Positions 9,215-22,678 of a DNA stretch of 43,659 nucleotides are shown one piece after another. Every line of letters starts with the position of its first letter. Positions within the stretch are counted from its first letter, which is position 1. The DNA is from Tepidimonas sp. GTDB taxonomy: Bacteria > Pseudomonadota > Gammaproteobacteria > Burkholderiales > Burkholderiaceae_C. The stretch covers positions 1 through 43,659 of the forward strand of contig NZ_JARJMT020000078.1 of NCBI RefSeq assembly GCF_029335975.1. Reading direction: 5' to 3'. The notes below the pieces were generated by a model. The model was given only the letters and a program-made list of their open reading frames with translations. It ran no database searches and was not told the DNA's origin. The position numbers were made by a program, and so were the translations under genes.

Positions 9215-9955
9215 ATGAGTCAACAACGCGTCGCCTACGTCACTGGCGGAATGGGCGGCATCGGCACCGCCATTTGTCAGGCACTCTACAGAGCCGGTCA
9301 CAAAGTTATTGCCGGCTGCGGCCCGACCCGCGACTACCAGAAGTGGTTGGACGAGCAAAAGGCGCTCGGCTATACCTTCTACGCCAGCGTGGGCAACGTA
9401 GGCGACTGGGACAGCGTCGTGCAGGCTTTCGCCAAGGCCAAGGCCGAGCACGGGCCGATCGATGTGCTGGTCAACAACGCCGGCATCACGCGCGACCGTC
9501 TGTTCGTCAAGATGACCAAGGAAGATTGGGATGCCGTCATCAACACCAACCTGACCTCCATGTTCAACGTCACCAAGCAGGTGGTGTCCGACATGATCGA
9601 GCGCGGTTGGGGGCGCATCATCCAAATCTCTTCGGTCAACGGCGAGAAGGGCCAGGCCGGCCAAACCAACTACTCGGCGGCCAAGGCCGGTATGCATGGC
9701 TTTACCATGGCCCTGGCGCAGGAACTGGCTTCCAAGGGGGTTACCGTCAACACCGTCAGCCCCGGTTACATCGCCACCGATATGGTCAAGGCCATCCGCC
9801 CCGACGTGCTGGAAAAAATCATTGCCACCATCCCCGTCAAGCGCCTGGGCGAGCCGCGTGAGATTGCCTCCATCGTCGCCTGGTTGGCCAGCGACGACGC
9901 GGGCTTTACCACAGGAGCGGACTTTTCCTGCAACGGCGGCCTGCACATGGGCTGA
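9215..9955 (+). CDS. phaB: NADPH-dependent acetoacetyl-CoA reductase PhaB
   Basis: A 246-residue short-chain dehydrogenase that reduces acetoacetyl-CoA to (R)-3-hydroxybutyryl-CoA for PhaC. The Rossmann motif TGGMGGIG is at residues 10-17, NNAG at 87-90, and the catalytic residues are Ser140, Tyr153 and Lys157 (ISSVNG and YSAAK). Length equals the Cupriavidus PhaB. The ribosome binding site GAGGAG lies about eight bases before the ATG. It ends the pha operon and is followed by a strong terminator. No phaR follows phaB, unlike the phaCAB-phaR order of some relatives. Confidence 0.96.
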   Translation: MSQQRVAYVTGGMGGIGTAICQALYRAGHKVIAGCGPTRDYQKWLDEQKALGYTFYASVGNVGDWDSVVQAFAKAKAEHGPIDVLVNNAGITRDRLFVKMTKEDWDAVINTNLTSMFNVTKQVVSDMIERGWGRIIQISSVNGEKGQAGQTNYSAAKAGMHGFTMALAQELASKGVTVNTVSPGYIATDMVKAIRPDVLEKIIATIPVKRLGEPREIASIVAWLASDDAGFTTGADFSCNGGLHMG

Positions 9956-9980
9956 TGATCCCCTGCCGCCTTCGCAGCGT

Positions 9981-10002
9981 GCCCGCCTTTGGCGGGCTTT
10001 TT
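9981..10002 (+). terminator. Rho-independent terminator of the phaCAB operon
   Basis: Perfect arms GCCCGCC (9981-9987) and GGCGGGC (9991-9997) enclose a TTT loop, and five T residues follow (9998-10002). It lies 26 bases after the phaB stop and 29 bases before dusA, and so separates the two units. Confidence 0.92.
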
Positions 10003-10030
10003 GCTGGGTGTCGGAGATAATCGCGGCCCC

Positions 10031-11044
<1,014 letters not shown>

Positions 11045-11072
11045 TGCGCGCACGGCGCCCACCGCCTGCCCG

Positions 11073-11720
11073 TCACACCGCTGCCTGCAAGCCGTTGGCA
11101 AAGTGCACCCGCACCGCTTGCGCGGCCCCAGCGGCATCGCGTCGGCGCACGGCGTCTAGGATGGCACGGTGCTCAGCCAGCGACTCAGCAATCCGCCCCT
11201 GCTTGAACAGCGAGCCGTGGCGATTGAGCTTCATGACCTTGCGCAGGTCGTTGACCACTTGCTTGCGCCAGCGGTTTTGCCCCAGATCGAGCAGGCGCAG
11301 GTGAAACGCCTCGTTGAGCTCGAAGAAACGCTCACGTGACCCCGTTTCGGGGTCGGCAGCGGCTTCTAGCTCGGCATGCAGCCGCTCCAGCGCGGCCAGA
11401 TCATCTTCGGTTGCGCGCCAGCACGCGGCCTCGGCTGCGTCGGCTTCCAGCAGAGCCAGCAGCTCGTACACCTCGCGCAGGTCCTGTTGCGACACCTCGG
11501 TGACGTAAGCGCCGCGGCGCACCTTCATGGTCACCAGCCCCTCGGCTGCCAGCACCTTGATCGCCTCGCGCAAGGGCGTGCGGCTGATGCCCAGCTCCTC
11601 GGCGATTTTGAGTTCGTCGATCCAGGCACCGGGGGGCAGCTCGCGGCGAAAAATGCGCTGGCGCAGCAGCTCGGCCACCTCTTCGTACAGTGCGCGCGAC
11701 AGCAGGGGAACGGCAGTCAT
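11073..11720 (-). CDS. GntR-family transcriptional regulator, FCD (FadR-type) subfamily
   Basis: A 215-residue regulator from the ATG at 11720; a TTG at 11756 would add twelve residues. The N-terminal winged helix has EELGISRTPLREAIKVLAAEGLV, the recognition region of GntR proteins. The C-terminal all-helical FCD ligand domain shows the expected acidic and histidine residues (FELNEAFHLRL and LAEHRAILDAV), which in related proteins bind a metal and a carboxylate ligand. It is divergent from the mcm-meaB-pccBA operon across a 168-base gap, so it is the natural candidate to control that operon, perhaps in response to a propionate-derived acid. That role is inference. Confidence 0.88.
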   Translation of the reverse strand: MTAVPLLSRALYEEVAELLRQRIFRRELPPGAWIDELKIAEELGISRTPLREAIKVLAAEGLVTMKVRRGAYVTEVSQQDLREVYELLALLEADAAEAACWRATEDDLAALERLHAELEAAADPETGSRERFFELNEAFHLRLLDLGQNRWRKQVVNDLRKVMKLNRHGSLFKQGRIAESLAEHRAILDAVRRRDAAGAAQAVRVHFANGLQAAV

Positions 11721-11888
11721 GGGGGCGATGATAGCGTCAGTCGGATTCTGTATCAATAATTATGAATGCGTTAAACTCAGCATTGAACACCGTTGTCGTC
11801 AACATCGCATGCGTTCGCTTGCGATGGGCGCTGTGCGGTTTGCCTGCCTTTACCGACCGTCATCCATCTGCCGATCCCAGGGGGTCAC
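11721..11888. promoter_or_regulatory. Divergent control region between GntR regulator and mcm operon
   Basis: An AT-rich island stands out in otherwise GC-rich DNA at about 11749-11768, including the palindrome ATAATTAT (11756-11763). Further on, ATCGCA (11804-11809) and TGCGAT (11820-11825) form an inverted pair. TTGAAC at 11783-11788 could be a -35 but lacks a good -10. GntR/FCD proteins often bind short dyads in such gaps, so this is the likely operator zone; the exact site is not resolved. Confidence 0.4.
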
Positions 11889-14042
11889 ATGTCCGATATC
11901 GAATTCCGCACCGCCACACTGGCCGATTGGGAGGCCGCCGCCCGCAAATCCCTCAAGGGCGGCTCGCTCGAGCAGCTCCATTGGCTGACACCCGAGGGCA
12001 TCACGGTCAAGCCGCTGTACACCGCTGCCGACCTGCAGGGCTTGCGGTATACGGACACGCTGCCGGGCTTCGAGCCTTTCATCCGCGGGCCGCAAGCGAC
12101 CATGTACACCGTGCGCCCCTGGACCATCCGCCAGTACGCGGGCTTTTCCACGGCCGAGGAATCCAACGCCTTCTACCGCAAGGCGCTGGCGGCAGGGGCG
12201 CAGGGGGTGAGCGTCGCCTTCGATTTGGCCACCCACCGCGGCTACGACAGCGACAACCCGCGCGTGGTCGGCGACGTGGGCAAGGCGGGCGTGGCCATCG
12301 ACAGCGTGGAGGACATGAAGATCCTGTTCGAGGGCATCCCGCTTGACCAGGTGAGCGTATCCATGACGATGAACGGCGCGGTGTTGCCGGTGCTGGCAGG
12401 CTATATCGTCGCGGCCGAGGAACAGGGGGTGGCGCAGGAGCAACTCTCTGGGACCATCCAGAACGACATCCTCAAGGAGTTCATGGTCCGCAACACCTAC
12501 ATCTACCCGCCAGAGCCCTCGATGCGCATCATCGGCGACATCATCGAGTACACGGCGCGGCACATGCCCAAGTTCAACTCGATCAGCATCTCCGGCTACC
12601 ACATGCAAGAAGCCGGCGCCAACCAGGCGCTGGAGCTGGCCTTTACGCTGGCCGACGGCAAGGAATACGTCAAGACGGCACTGGCGCGCGGCATGAATGT
12701 GGACGACTTTGCCGGGCGGCTGAGCTTCTTTTGGGCGATCGGAATGAATTTCTATCTCGAGATCGCCAAGATGCGCGCCGCGCGGCTGCTGTGGTGCCGC
12801 ATCATGAAAGGCTTTGGCGCCCAGAATCCCAAGAGTCTGATGCTGCGAACCCATTGTCAGACCAGCGGTTGGAGTCTGACTGAGCAGGATCCGTACAACA
12901 ACATCGTGCGCACCACCATCGAGGCGATGGCGGCGGTGTTTGGCGGCACGCAGAGCCTGCACACCAACAGCTTCGACGAGGCCATCGCGCTGCCGACTGA
13001 GTTCAGCGCCCGCATCGCGCGCAACACCCAACTCATCATTCAGGAAGAGACCCATATCTGCAACGTGATCGATCCCTGGGCCGGCAGTTACATGATGGAA
13101 AAACTCACCCAGGACATGGCGGACAAAGCCTGGGCCATCATCGAGGAAGTGGATGCCATGGGCGGCATGACGCAGGCCGTCTCCAGTGGTTGGGCCAAGC
13201 TCAAGATCGAGGCCAGCGCCGCCGAAAAGCAAGCGCGCATCGACAGCGGCAAGGACGTCATCGTCGGCGTGAACAAATACCGGCTGGCCAAGGAGGACCC
13301 GGTCGATATTCTGGAAGTGGACAATCTCAAGGTGCGCGAGGCGCAGATCGCGCGGCTGCAGCGCATCCGCGCCACGCGCGACGCCGCCGCAGTGCAGCGT
13401 GCGCTGGATGCGCTGACCGAGTGCGCGCGCTCGGGGCAGGGCAATCTGCTGGCGCTCAGCGTCGAGGCCATCCGCTTGCGGGCCACCGTTGGCGAGGTCT
13501 CCGACGCGCTGGAAAAAGTCTTTGGGCGCCACCGCGCCGATACACAAAAGGTGACCGGGGTGTATGCCGCTGCCTACGACTCAGCCGAAGGGTGGGAAAA
13601 GCTCCAGCAGGAGATCGCCGCCTTTGCCGAACAGCACGGCCGCCGCCCGCGCGTGATGATCGCCAAGCTCGGCCAGGACGGCCATGACCGCGGCGCCAAG
13701 GTGGTGGCCACCGCGTTTGCCGACCTGGGCTTCGACGTGGATATGGGGCCGCTGTTCCAGACGCCAGAAGAATGCGCCCGGCAGGCGATCGAAAACGACG
13801 TGCATGCCGTGGGCATCTCCACATTGGCTGCGGGTCACAAAACGCTGGTGCCGGCCATCATCCAGGCGCTGAAAGACCAAGGGGCGGATGACATCATCGT
13901 CTTTGTCGGCGGCGTCATCCCTCGGCAAGACTATGAATTCCTGTATGAGGCTGGCGTCAAAGGCATCTATGGCCCCGGCACCCCCATCCCTGCCAGCGCC
14001 AAGGATGTGCTGGAGAAGATCAAAGAAGTCTTGGCTCGATAA
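11889..14042 (+). CDS. Methylmalonyl-CoA mutase, single-chain form
   Basis: A 717-residue adenosylcobalamin enzyme that interconverts (R)-methylmalonyl-CoA and succinyl-CoA. The N-terminal TIM-barrel part includes [18 protein letters not shown] and the substrate-channel segments. The C-terminal cobalamin domain has the DxHxxG motif at residues 597-602 (DGHDRG), where His599 is the cobalt ligand, then [10 protein letters not shown] and VGGVIP. Length fits the one-chain enzyme or catalytic subunit (Sbm/McmA type). The start at 11889 gives [15 protein letters not shown]; the frame is open upstream to 11793. It leads the operon and its TAA shares one base with the meaB ATG. Known names include scpA, mcmA and mutB. 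Confidence 0.96.
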   Translation: MSDIEFRTATLADWEAAARKSLKGGSLEQLHWLTPEGITVKPLYTAADLQGLRYTDTLPGFEPFIRGPQATMYTVRPWTIRQYAGFSTAEESNAFYRKALAAGAQGVSVAFDLATHRGYDSDNPRVVGDVGKAGVAIDSVEDMKILFEGIPLDQVSVSMTMNGAVLPVLAGYIVAAEEQGVAQEQLSGTIQNDILKEFMVRNTYIYPPEPSMRIIGDIIEYTARHMPKFNSISISGYHMQEAGANQALELAFTLADGKEYVKTALARGMNVDDFAGRLSFFWAIGMNFYLEIAKMRAARLLWCRIMKGFGAQNPKSLMLRTHCQTSGWSLTEQDPYNNIVRTTIEAMAAVFGGTQSLHTNSFDEAIALPTEFSARIARNTQLIIQEETHICNVIDPWAGSYMMEKLTQDMADKAWAIIEEVDAMGGMTQAVSSGWAKLKIEASAAEKQARIDSGKDVIVGVNKYRLAKEDPVDILEVDNLKVREAQIARLQRIRATRDAAAVQRALDALTECARSGQGNLLALSVEAIRLRATVGEVSDALEKVFGRHRADTQKVTGVYAAAYDSAEGWEKLQQEIAAFAEQHGRRPRVMIAKLGQDGHDRGAKVVATAFADLGFDVDMGPLFQTPEECARQAIENDVHAVGISTLAAGHKTLVPAIIQALKDQGADDIIVFVGGVIPRQDYEFLYEAGVKGIYGPGTPIPASAKDVLEKIKEVLAR

Positions 14043-15118
14043 TGGATGAGGCCGTCACGCCCCCTCGATGGCTAGCTGAGGTGCTGCGGGGCTCGCCCCC
14101 GCAAAAGCGCCGGGCCATGGCCAAGGCCATCACGCTGCTGGAATCCACTCGGCCCGACCACCGGCGCGAGGCCGATGCGCTGCTCAACGCCTTGCTGCCG
14201 CATACAGGGCGGGCGTTTCGCCTGGGCATCAGCGGTGTGCCGGGGGTGGGCAAAAGCACCTTCATCGAGGCGCTGGGCCTGTACCTGATCGGGCACGGGC
14301 ACCGCGTGGCCGTGCTGGCGGTCGATCCGAGCAGCAGTGTCTCGGGCGGCTCCATCCTGGGCGACAAGACGCGCATGGAGCGTCTTAGCGTGCACGAGCA
14401 TGCCTACATCCGGCCCAGCCCGAGTGGGGGGAACCTGGGTGGCGTGGCGGCCAAGACGCGCGAAGCGATGCTGGTTTGCGAGGCGGCGGGCTACGACATC
14501 GTAATCGTCGAGACGGTCGGCGTCGGCCAGAGCGAGACGGCGGTAGCCGACATGACCGACATGTTCTGCGTACTGCAACTGCCCAATGCGGGCGACGACC
14601 TGCAGGCGATCAAAAAGGGCATCATGGAGTTGGCGGATCTGGTCGTCATCAACAAGGCCGATCTCGACCCCGACGCAGCCACGCGCGCCCAGGCCCAAAT
14701 CACGTCGGCGCTGCGCCTGCTCGGGCTGCATGGGCGACCAGACACGGCGCATCACGACTCGACGGTCTGGCATCCACGCGTCATCCAGCTCAGTGCCCTG
14801 CAGGGCCGGGGAGTGGATGGCTTTTGGCAGGCAGTCAGCGATTACCGGCGCTTGCAGCAGGCCAACGGACGGCTGGCCGCCCGCCGCCAGCGACAGGCCC
14901 GTGCCTGGATGTGGGAGCGCATCGACAGCGGCCTGCGCGAGGCGTTTGCCCACCATGCCGCCGTGCGCGAGCGCCTGCCCCAACTGACCGAAGAGGTGCT
15001 GGCCGGGCGCATGGTGGCCTCGGCTGCTGCGCGCGCCTTGCTGGCCGCCTTTTTCCGCGCCTTGCCGATGGGCGACGATGCGAGCCCTTCATCTTCCCTG
15101 AACGACAGGAGCCAGTGA
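14042..15118 (+). CDS. meaB: Methylmalonyl-CoA mutase-protecting GTPase MeaB (ArgK family)
   Basis: A 358-residue G3E-type GTPase that gates cobalamin loading and protects methylmalonyl-CoA mutase from inactivation. Walker A is GVPGVGKST near residues 65-73, followed by [21 protein letters not shown], the switch segment ETVGVGQSE and the guanine-specificity motif NKADLD. The gene starts within the mcm stop codon (TAATG), so production is coupled to its client. The last residues overlap the ribosome binding region of pccB (CAGGAG). The older name ArgK (arginine transport kinase) is considered a misannotation for such proteins. Confidence 0.95.
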   Translation: MDEAVTPPRWLAEVLRGSPPQKRRAMAKAITLLESTRPDHRREADALLNALLPHTGRAFRLGISGVPGVGKSTFIEALGLYLIGHGHRVAVLAVDPSSSVSGGSILGDKTRMERLSVHEHAYIRPSPSGGNLGGVAAKTREAMLVCEAAGYDIVIVETVGVGQSETAVADMTDMFCVLQLPNAGDDLQAIKKGIMELADLVVINKADLDPDAATRAQAQITSALRLLGLHGRPDTAHHDSTVWHPRVIQLSALQGRGVDGFWQAVSDYRRLQQANGRLAARRQRQARAWMWERIDSGLREAFAHHAAVRERLPQLTEEVLAGRMVASAAARALLAAFFRALPMGDDASPSSSLNDRSQ

Positions 15119-15120
15119 CT

Positions 15121-16653
<1,533 letters not shown>

Positions 16654-16672
16654 GAGCAGGGGAGCACACACC

Positions 16673-18732
<2,060 letters not shown>

Positions 18733-18736
<4 letters not shown>

Positions 18737-19242
18737 CAGGCCGCGTGCGACCGTTCAACGTCCTGGGTGTCCAACAAATTGCCATCGGCGGGCCAGACAA
18801 GGCCCGGCTGCGCCGCTTGTGGGTGGACTTGTTCGGGCTGGAGGTGACCGGCACCTTCGTCAGCGAGCGCGAGAACGTGGACGAAGACATATGCGCCATC
18901 GGCGCCGGTGCGTTCAAAGTCGAGGTGGATCTGATGCAACCACTCGACCCGGACAAAAAGCCCGCTGTGCACGTCACGCCGTTGAACCATGTGGGCCTGT
19001 GGGTGGATGATCTGCCGGGCGCTGTCGAATGGCTCAGCGCCCAAGGCGTGCGCTTTGCGCCCGGTGGCATCCGCCGGGGGGCTGCAGGCTTTGACATCTG
19101 CTTCATTCATCCCAAGGGCAACGAGGAGTTTCCCGTGGGCGGGGAGGGCGTGTTGATCGAGCTGGTGCAAGCCCCGCCTGAAGTGATCCAGGCTTATCGA
19201 GCGCTGGCGGCCGACCCGTCGGCGGTGCGGGCGCTCGATTAG
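18733..19242 (+). CDS. VOC-family protein, candidate methylmalonyl-CoA epimerase
   Basis: A 169-residue vicinal-oxygen-chelate protein with two beta-alpha-beta-beta-beta modules (about residues 10-75 and 83-148). The pathway needs an epimerase between the PccAB product (S) and the Mcm substrate (R), and this gene is coupled to pccA by an ATGA overlap, so methylmalonyl-CoA epimerase is the obvious candidate. Metal-ligand positions inferred by alignment from memory are Gln15 (VQQIAI, where most members have His), Asp66 (VDLMQP), His86 (LNHVGLWV) and Glu143 (VLIELVQ). The Gln is unusual, so a glyoxalase-like or other role is possible. The stop codon interlocks with the convergent rnfB-like gene. 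Confidence 0.75.
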
Positions 19243-19925
19243 GGAGAGGTGGTGCGGGCTGCGCGCGCCTTCGCGATGGCTGCCTCGATCAAAGCGCGCT
19301 TGCGCTCGAGGACGGCCGGGTCGGTGTGCTTGGACTGGGCTGGCAGATCGGCCAGCTTGGCTTCGGCCTTGTGCAAACGGCGCTCGGCCTGCTCGTCGGC
19401 CTCGCGGGCGAGCCGGGCCAGGCGGGCTTCATAGCGGGTGCGCGCTTGCTTAGCCTGTTGGGGCGACCAGGCAGCCCAGCCCCGTCGCTCACCGCTGACG
19501 GGGACCATGGCAATGCAGTCTACCGGGCACACCGGGACGCACAGCTCGCACCCCGTGCAGTAGGGCTCGATGACGGTGTGCATGCGCTTGTGCGCACCGA
19601 CGATGGCATCGGTTGGGCAGGCTTTGATGCACAAGGTGCAGCCGATGCACCAGGTCTCATCGATGACGGCCACACCCAGCGGCCCCTCAGTGCCATAGGC
19701 AGGATTCAGGGGCTTTGGTGCGCGGCCGGTCAGTGCAGCCAGCCGGCGCACACCTTCTTCACCCCCCGGCGGACAGCGGTCGATATCGGCCTCGCCACGG
19801 GCAATGGCCTCGGCGTAGCGGCGGCAATCGGGATAGCCGCAGCGCGTGCACTGCGTCTGCGGCAGAGCGGCATCGATGCGGTCGGCCAGCGTCGCGGCGC
19901 TGGCGCATCGCCCCTCTGCGCTCAT
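19239..19925 (-). CDS. rnfB: RnfB-like electron-transfer ferredoxin (soluble)
   Basis: A 228-residue Fe-S protein. An N-terminal cluster motif has Cys26, Cys29, Cys34 and Cys51 (CTRCGYPDC ... CPPGG), as in RnfB/RsxB and related Fe-S domains. Two 4Fe-4S ferredoxin motifs follow: [12 protein letters not shown] (93-103) and [12 protein letters not shown] (123-133). Residues 155-225 are a charged Ala/Arg/Glu-rich helical tail. The N-terminal membrane helix of true RnfB is absent, and no rnfACDGE genes are adjacent, so it probably works in the cytoplasm as an orphan electron carrier. Its ATG overlaps the phaZ stop (ATGA). Its own stop overlaps that of the convergent VOC gene by four bases. Confidence 0.85.
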   Translation of the reverse strand: MSAEGRCASAATLADRIDAALPQTQCTRCGYPDCRRYAEAIARGEADIDRCPPGGEEGVRRLAALTGRAPKPLNPAYGTEGPLGVAVIDETWCIGCTLCIKACPTDAIVGAHKRMHTVIEPYCTGCELCVPVCPVDCIAMVPVSGERRGWAAWSPQQAKQARTRYEARLARLAREADEQAERRLHKAEAKLADLPAQSKHTDPAVLERKRALIEAAIAKARAARTTSP

Positions 19926-21307
19926 GCCCCCGGTTCGGTCTTGCGACGAGGGCCGCGCACCAGTGCCGGCTCGTCACGGCGGATGGCCGCGGCCATCAAA
20001 TCGGCCTCGGCCTGGGCGGCGGCCAGATCGGCCCCACCCGTCTGCGGTTGGTGCGCCAGGATGAAGTCCCGCACCACGGGGTAGACCTTCTCGCGCCAGC
20101 GCCGCCCACTGAAGATGCCGTAATGGCCGGCCCCCGCGACTTCGAAGTGCTGCTGCTCGCGGGGCTCGATCCCGGTACACAGGTCATGTGCCGCTCGCGT
20201 CTGACCGCTGCCCGAGATGTCGTCCAGTTCGCCTTCGACCGTCAGCAGGCCGGTGTTCCGAATGTCTTGCGGGCGCACACGCTCCAGTGTGCCGTCCGGC
20301 GCCCGCACGTCCCAGGTGCCGTGCACCAGTTTGAACTCTTGGAACACCGTGCGGATGGTCTCTAGGTAATAGTTGGCATCCATGTCCAACACCGCGTTGT
20401 ACTCGTCGTAAAACTGGCGGTGAGCTTCCGCGCTCTCGTTGTCACCCTGGACCAAGTGCTTGAAATAGTCGTAGTGGCTGTTGACATGGCGATCCGGGTT
20501 CATCGCAATGAAGCCGGCATGTTGCAAAAATCCCGGATAGACGCGCCGCCCCTCGCCCGGGAAGCCCGCAGGCACCCGGTAAATCACGTTATTTTCAAAC
20601 CACGAGTAGCTGCGCCGCAGCGCCAAATTGTTCACTGCAGTGGGAGATCGACGCGCGTCGATCGGTCCGCCCATCATGATCATGGACAGCGGGGTCTTCT
20701 CGCCACGGCTGGCCATCAGCGACACGGCCGCCAACACCGGCACCGTGGGCTGGCACACGCTCATCACATGGCAGTTGCCATATTGCCGTTGCAGGTAGCG
20801 GATAAACTCCTGCACATAGTTGACATAGTCGTCCAGGTGGAATTCGCCCTCACTCAGGGGTACGAGACGGGCGTTCTTCCAGTCGGTGATGTAGACCTTG
20901 TGGTCGCGCAGCATGGTGCGCACCGTATCGCGCAGCAGCGTCGCGTAGTGTCCCGATAGCGGCGCGACGATCAGCACCACCGGCTGCTCCTTGAGGCGCA
21001 GCAGCGTTTGGGGGTCGTCGCAGTATCGCTTGAAGCGGCGCAGCTCGCAAAAGGGTTTGTTGATCTCCACCCGCTCGTGGACCGCGACATGCACCCCGTC
21101 GATGTCCACGCTGCGGATGCTGAACTCAGGCTTTTCGTAGTCTTTGCCCAGGCGGTGCAGCAGGTCGTAGGCGGCTGCGACGCGCTGCGAAAACGGCGTC
21201 TGCGCCAAGGGCGAAGCGGGATTGGCAAACAGCTTGGCCGCCACCAGCGCGAAGGCGGAGAACGGCTCGATCAAAGCCCGCTGGGCCTCGTATAGGTGAT
21301 AGAGCAT
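19922..21307 (-). CDS. phaZ: Intracellular polyhydroxyalkanoate depolymerase PhaZ
   Basis: A 461-residue intracellular PHB depolymerase, which breaks down amorphous PHA granules. The nucleophile Cys185 lies in [13 protein letters not shown], matching the Cys183 of the Cupriavidus PhaZ1 type rather than a Ser lipase box. [14 protein letters not shown] and [14 protein letters not shown] give the Asp and His of the triad. [16 protein letters not shown] and [12 protein letters not shown] are family segments shared with PHA synthases. The protein has no signal peptide. The C-terminal 50 residues (about 415-461) are an Ala/Arg-rich tail. It is the first gene of a minus-strand unit with the rnfB-like gene and has a palindrome at its promoter. 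Confidence 0.94.
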   Translation of the reverse strand: MLYHLYEAQRALIEPFSAFALVAAKLFANPASPLAQTPFSQRVAAAYDLLHRLGKDYEKPEFSIRSVDIDGVHVAVHERVEINKPFCELRRFKRYCDDPQTLLRLKEQPVVLIVAPLSGHYATLLRDTVRTMLRDHKVYITDWKNARLVPLSEGEFHLDDYVNYVQEFIRYLQRQYGNCHVMSVCQPTVPVLAAVSLMASRGEKTPLSMIMMGGPIDARRSPTAVNNLALRRSYSWFENNVIYRVPAGFPGEGRRVYPGFLQHAGFIAMNPDRHVNSHYDYFKHLVQGDNESAEAHRQFYDEYNAVLDMDANYYLETIRTVFQEFKLVHGTWDVRAPDGTLERVRPQDIRNTGLLTVEGELDDISGSGQTRAAHDLCTGIEPREQQHFEVAGAGHYGIFSGRRWREKVYPVVRDFILAHQPQTGGADLAAAQAEADLMAAAIRRDEPALVRGPRRKTEPGA

Positions 21308-21322
21308 GGCATCGGTGGTCTA

Positions 21323-21343
21323 TGTTGCAGTGCAACAAATATA
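21323..21343 (-). promoter_or_regulatory. phaZ promoter -10 element with palindromic operator
   Basis: TGTTGCAGTGCAACA at 21323-21337 is a perfect palindrome with seven-base arms around one base. Directly upstream on the minus strand is TATATT (21343-21338), a good -10, so the palindrome would cover the start of transcription. It lies 16 bases before the phaZ ATG. TGCA-rich dyads are the type of site reported for the PHA regulator PhaR, making PhaR repression a plausible reading; the protein that binds is not shown by the sequence. A clear -35 is not seen. Confidence 0.6.
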
Positions 21344-21377
21344 ACACGAAGCCACCTTTCACGCCATGCGGTCGAAT

Positions 21378-21399
21378 CCCGAGGCCGCGTCGCCTCGGG
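21378..21399 (-). terminator. Hairpin after the aminotransferase gene
   Basis: Perfect eight-base arms CCCGAGGC (21378-21385) and GCCTCGGG (21392-21399) flank a six-base loop, 14 bases after the aminotransferase stop on the minus strand. No T-run follows, so it may slow or end transcription only weakly before the phaZ promoter. Confidence 0.5.
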
Positions 21400-21413
21400 G
21401 ACAGCCATGCGGA

Positions 21414-22610
21414 TCAGAGGACGGCTGCGATCGACCGGCAGACGTCGTCGATGTTGCGGCTGTTGAGGGCAGCCACGCACATGCGGCCTGTGTCGGTGCC
21501 GTAGACGCCAAACTCGGTGCGCAAACGCACCATTTGTTCTTGGGTCAGCCCGGAGTAGCTGAACATACCAATCTGCTGAGTGATGAAAGACATATCCTGC
21601 CGCACGCCCGCGGCGCGCAATCCATCCACCAGCCGCTGGCGCATCGCCTTGATGCGGGTGCGCATGTCGCCCAGCTCCTGTTCCCATAACGCGCGCAGCT
21701 CAGGCGTGTTGAGCACCTGCGCCACCACGGCGGCGCCGTGTGTGGGGGGGTTGGAGTAGTTGGTGCGCACGACGATCTTCAGTTGCGACAGCACGCGGTC
21801 GGCCTCGTCCTTATTGGCACACACCACCGACAGCGCGCCGACGCGCTCGCCATACAGGCTAAAGCTCTTGGAGAACGACGTGGAGACGAACACATCCAGT
21901 CCAGCCGCGACGAACTTACCCACCGCCGCACCGTCTTCGACGATGCCGTGGCCAAAGCCCTGGTAGGCCATGTCGAGGAAGGGTACCAGGCCGCGCTCGC
22001 GCACCACGTCTACGATGGCGTCCCACTGCTCGGGCGTTAGGTCGTAGCCGGTGGGGTTGTGGCAGCAGGCGTGCAGCACGACGATGGTGCCCGCTTCAGC
22101 CGCGCGCAGGCTGGCCAGCATGCCTTCCATGTTCACGCCGCGCCTGGCCGCGTCGTAGTAGGCATAGGTATCCACTGCAAAGCCAGCGTGGGCAAACAGG
22201 GCCCGGTGGTTCTCCCAGCTCGGGTCGCTGATCAGCACCTTGGCAGCCGGGGTGAGCTTTTTCAAAAAGTCGGCGCCAATCTTCAGGCCGCCCGTGCCGC
22301 CCAGCGCTTGTACCGTGGCCACTCGGCCGCTGCGCACCGCCTCGCTATCGGCGCCAAATACCAGGGCCTTGACCGCGTTGACGTAAGCCGGCATGCCGTC
22401 GATGGGCAAATAGCCGCGGGGGCTGGGCTTTTCCATCAGGCGCTGCTCGGCCGCCCGCACACATTCCAGCAGCGGCAGCTTGCCGGCATCGTCGTAGTAC
22501 ACACCAACGCCCAAGTTGACCTTGTTGGGCCGGGTGTCCGCGGCAAACTGTTCGTTCAGGCCCAAGATGGGGTCGCGAGGAGCCATTTCGACGGCGGAGA
22601 AGAGCGACAT
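21414..22610 (-). CDS. tyrB: Aromatic / aspartate aminotransferase (class I, PLP)
   Basis: A 398-residue class I aminotransferase of the AspC/TyrB type, transferring amino groups between aspartate or aromatic amino acids and 2-oxo acids. The N-terminus MSLFSAVEMAPRDPILGLNE, the segment KVNLGVGVYYDDAGKLPLL and HACCHNPTGYDLT are typical of the subfamily. The PLP Lys248 is in STSFSKSFSLYGERVGAL, and the substrate-binding Arg near the C-terminus lies in the segment ending RMCVAALNSRNID. AspC and TyrB cannot be separated reliably by eye; aromatic preference is a guess. The ATG has no strong ribosome binding site. The gene is divergent from uvrB across 68 bases. Confidence 0.85.
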   Translation of the reverse strand: MSLFSAVEMAPRDPILGLNEQFAADTRPNKVNLGVGVYYDDAGKLPLLECVRAAEQRLMEKPSPRGYLPIDGMPAYVNAVKALVFGADSEAVRSGRVATVQALGGTGGLKIGADFLKKLTPAAKVLISDPSWENHRALFAHAGFAVDTYAYYDAARRGVNMEGMLASLRAAEAGTIVVLHACCHNPTGYDLTPEQWDAIVDVVRERGLVPFLDMAYQGFGHGIVEDGAAVGKFVAAGLDVFVSTSFSKSFSLYGERVGALSVVCANKDEADRVLSQLKIVVRTNYSNPPTHGAAVVAQVLNTPELRALWEQELGDMRTRIKAMRQRLVDGLRAAGVRQDMSFITQQIGMFSYSGLTQEQMVRLRTEFGVYGTDTGRMCVAALNSRNIDDVCRSIAAVL

Positions 22611-22678
22611 GTGCGATCCTTGAGAGGCAATTGGATAATGTGAAATTTTAGCCGGGGGCTCGCCCTCGATCCGCCGCC

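Noticed and set aside
10016-10021. GATAAT as a dusA promoter
   Set aside because: No -35 lies at a proper distance and the region overlaps the phaCAB terminator zone, so it is mentioned only as a possibility.
22611-22678. LexA box upstream of uvrB
   Set aside because: I looked for a CTGT-N8-ACAG type site in the 68-base gap and found none.
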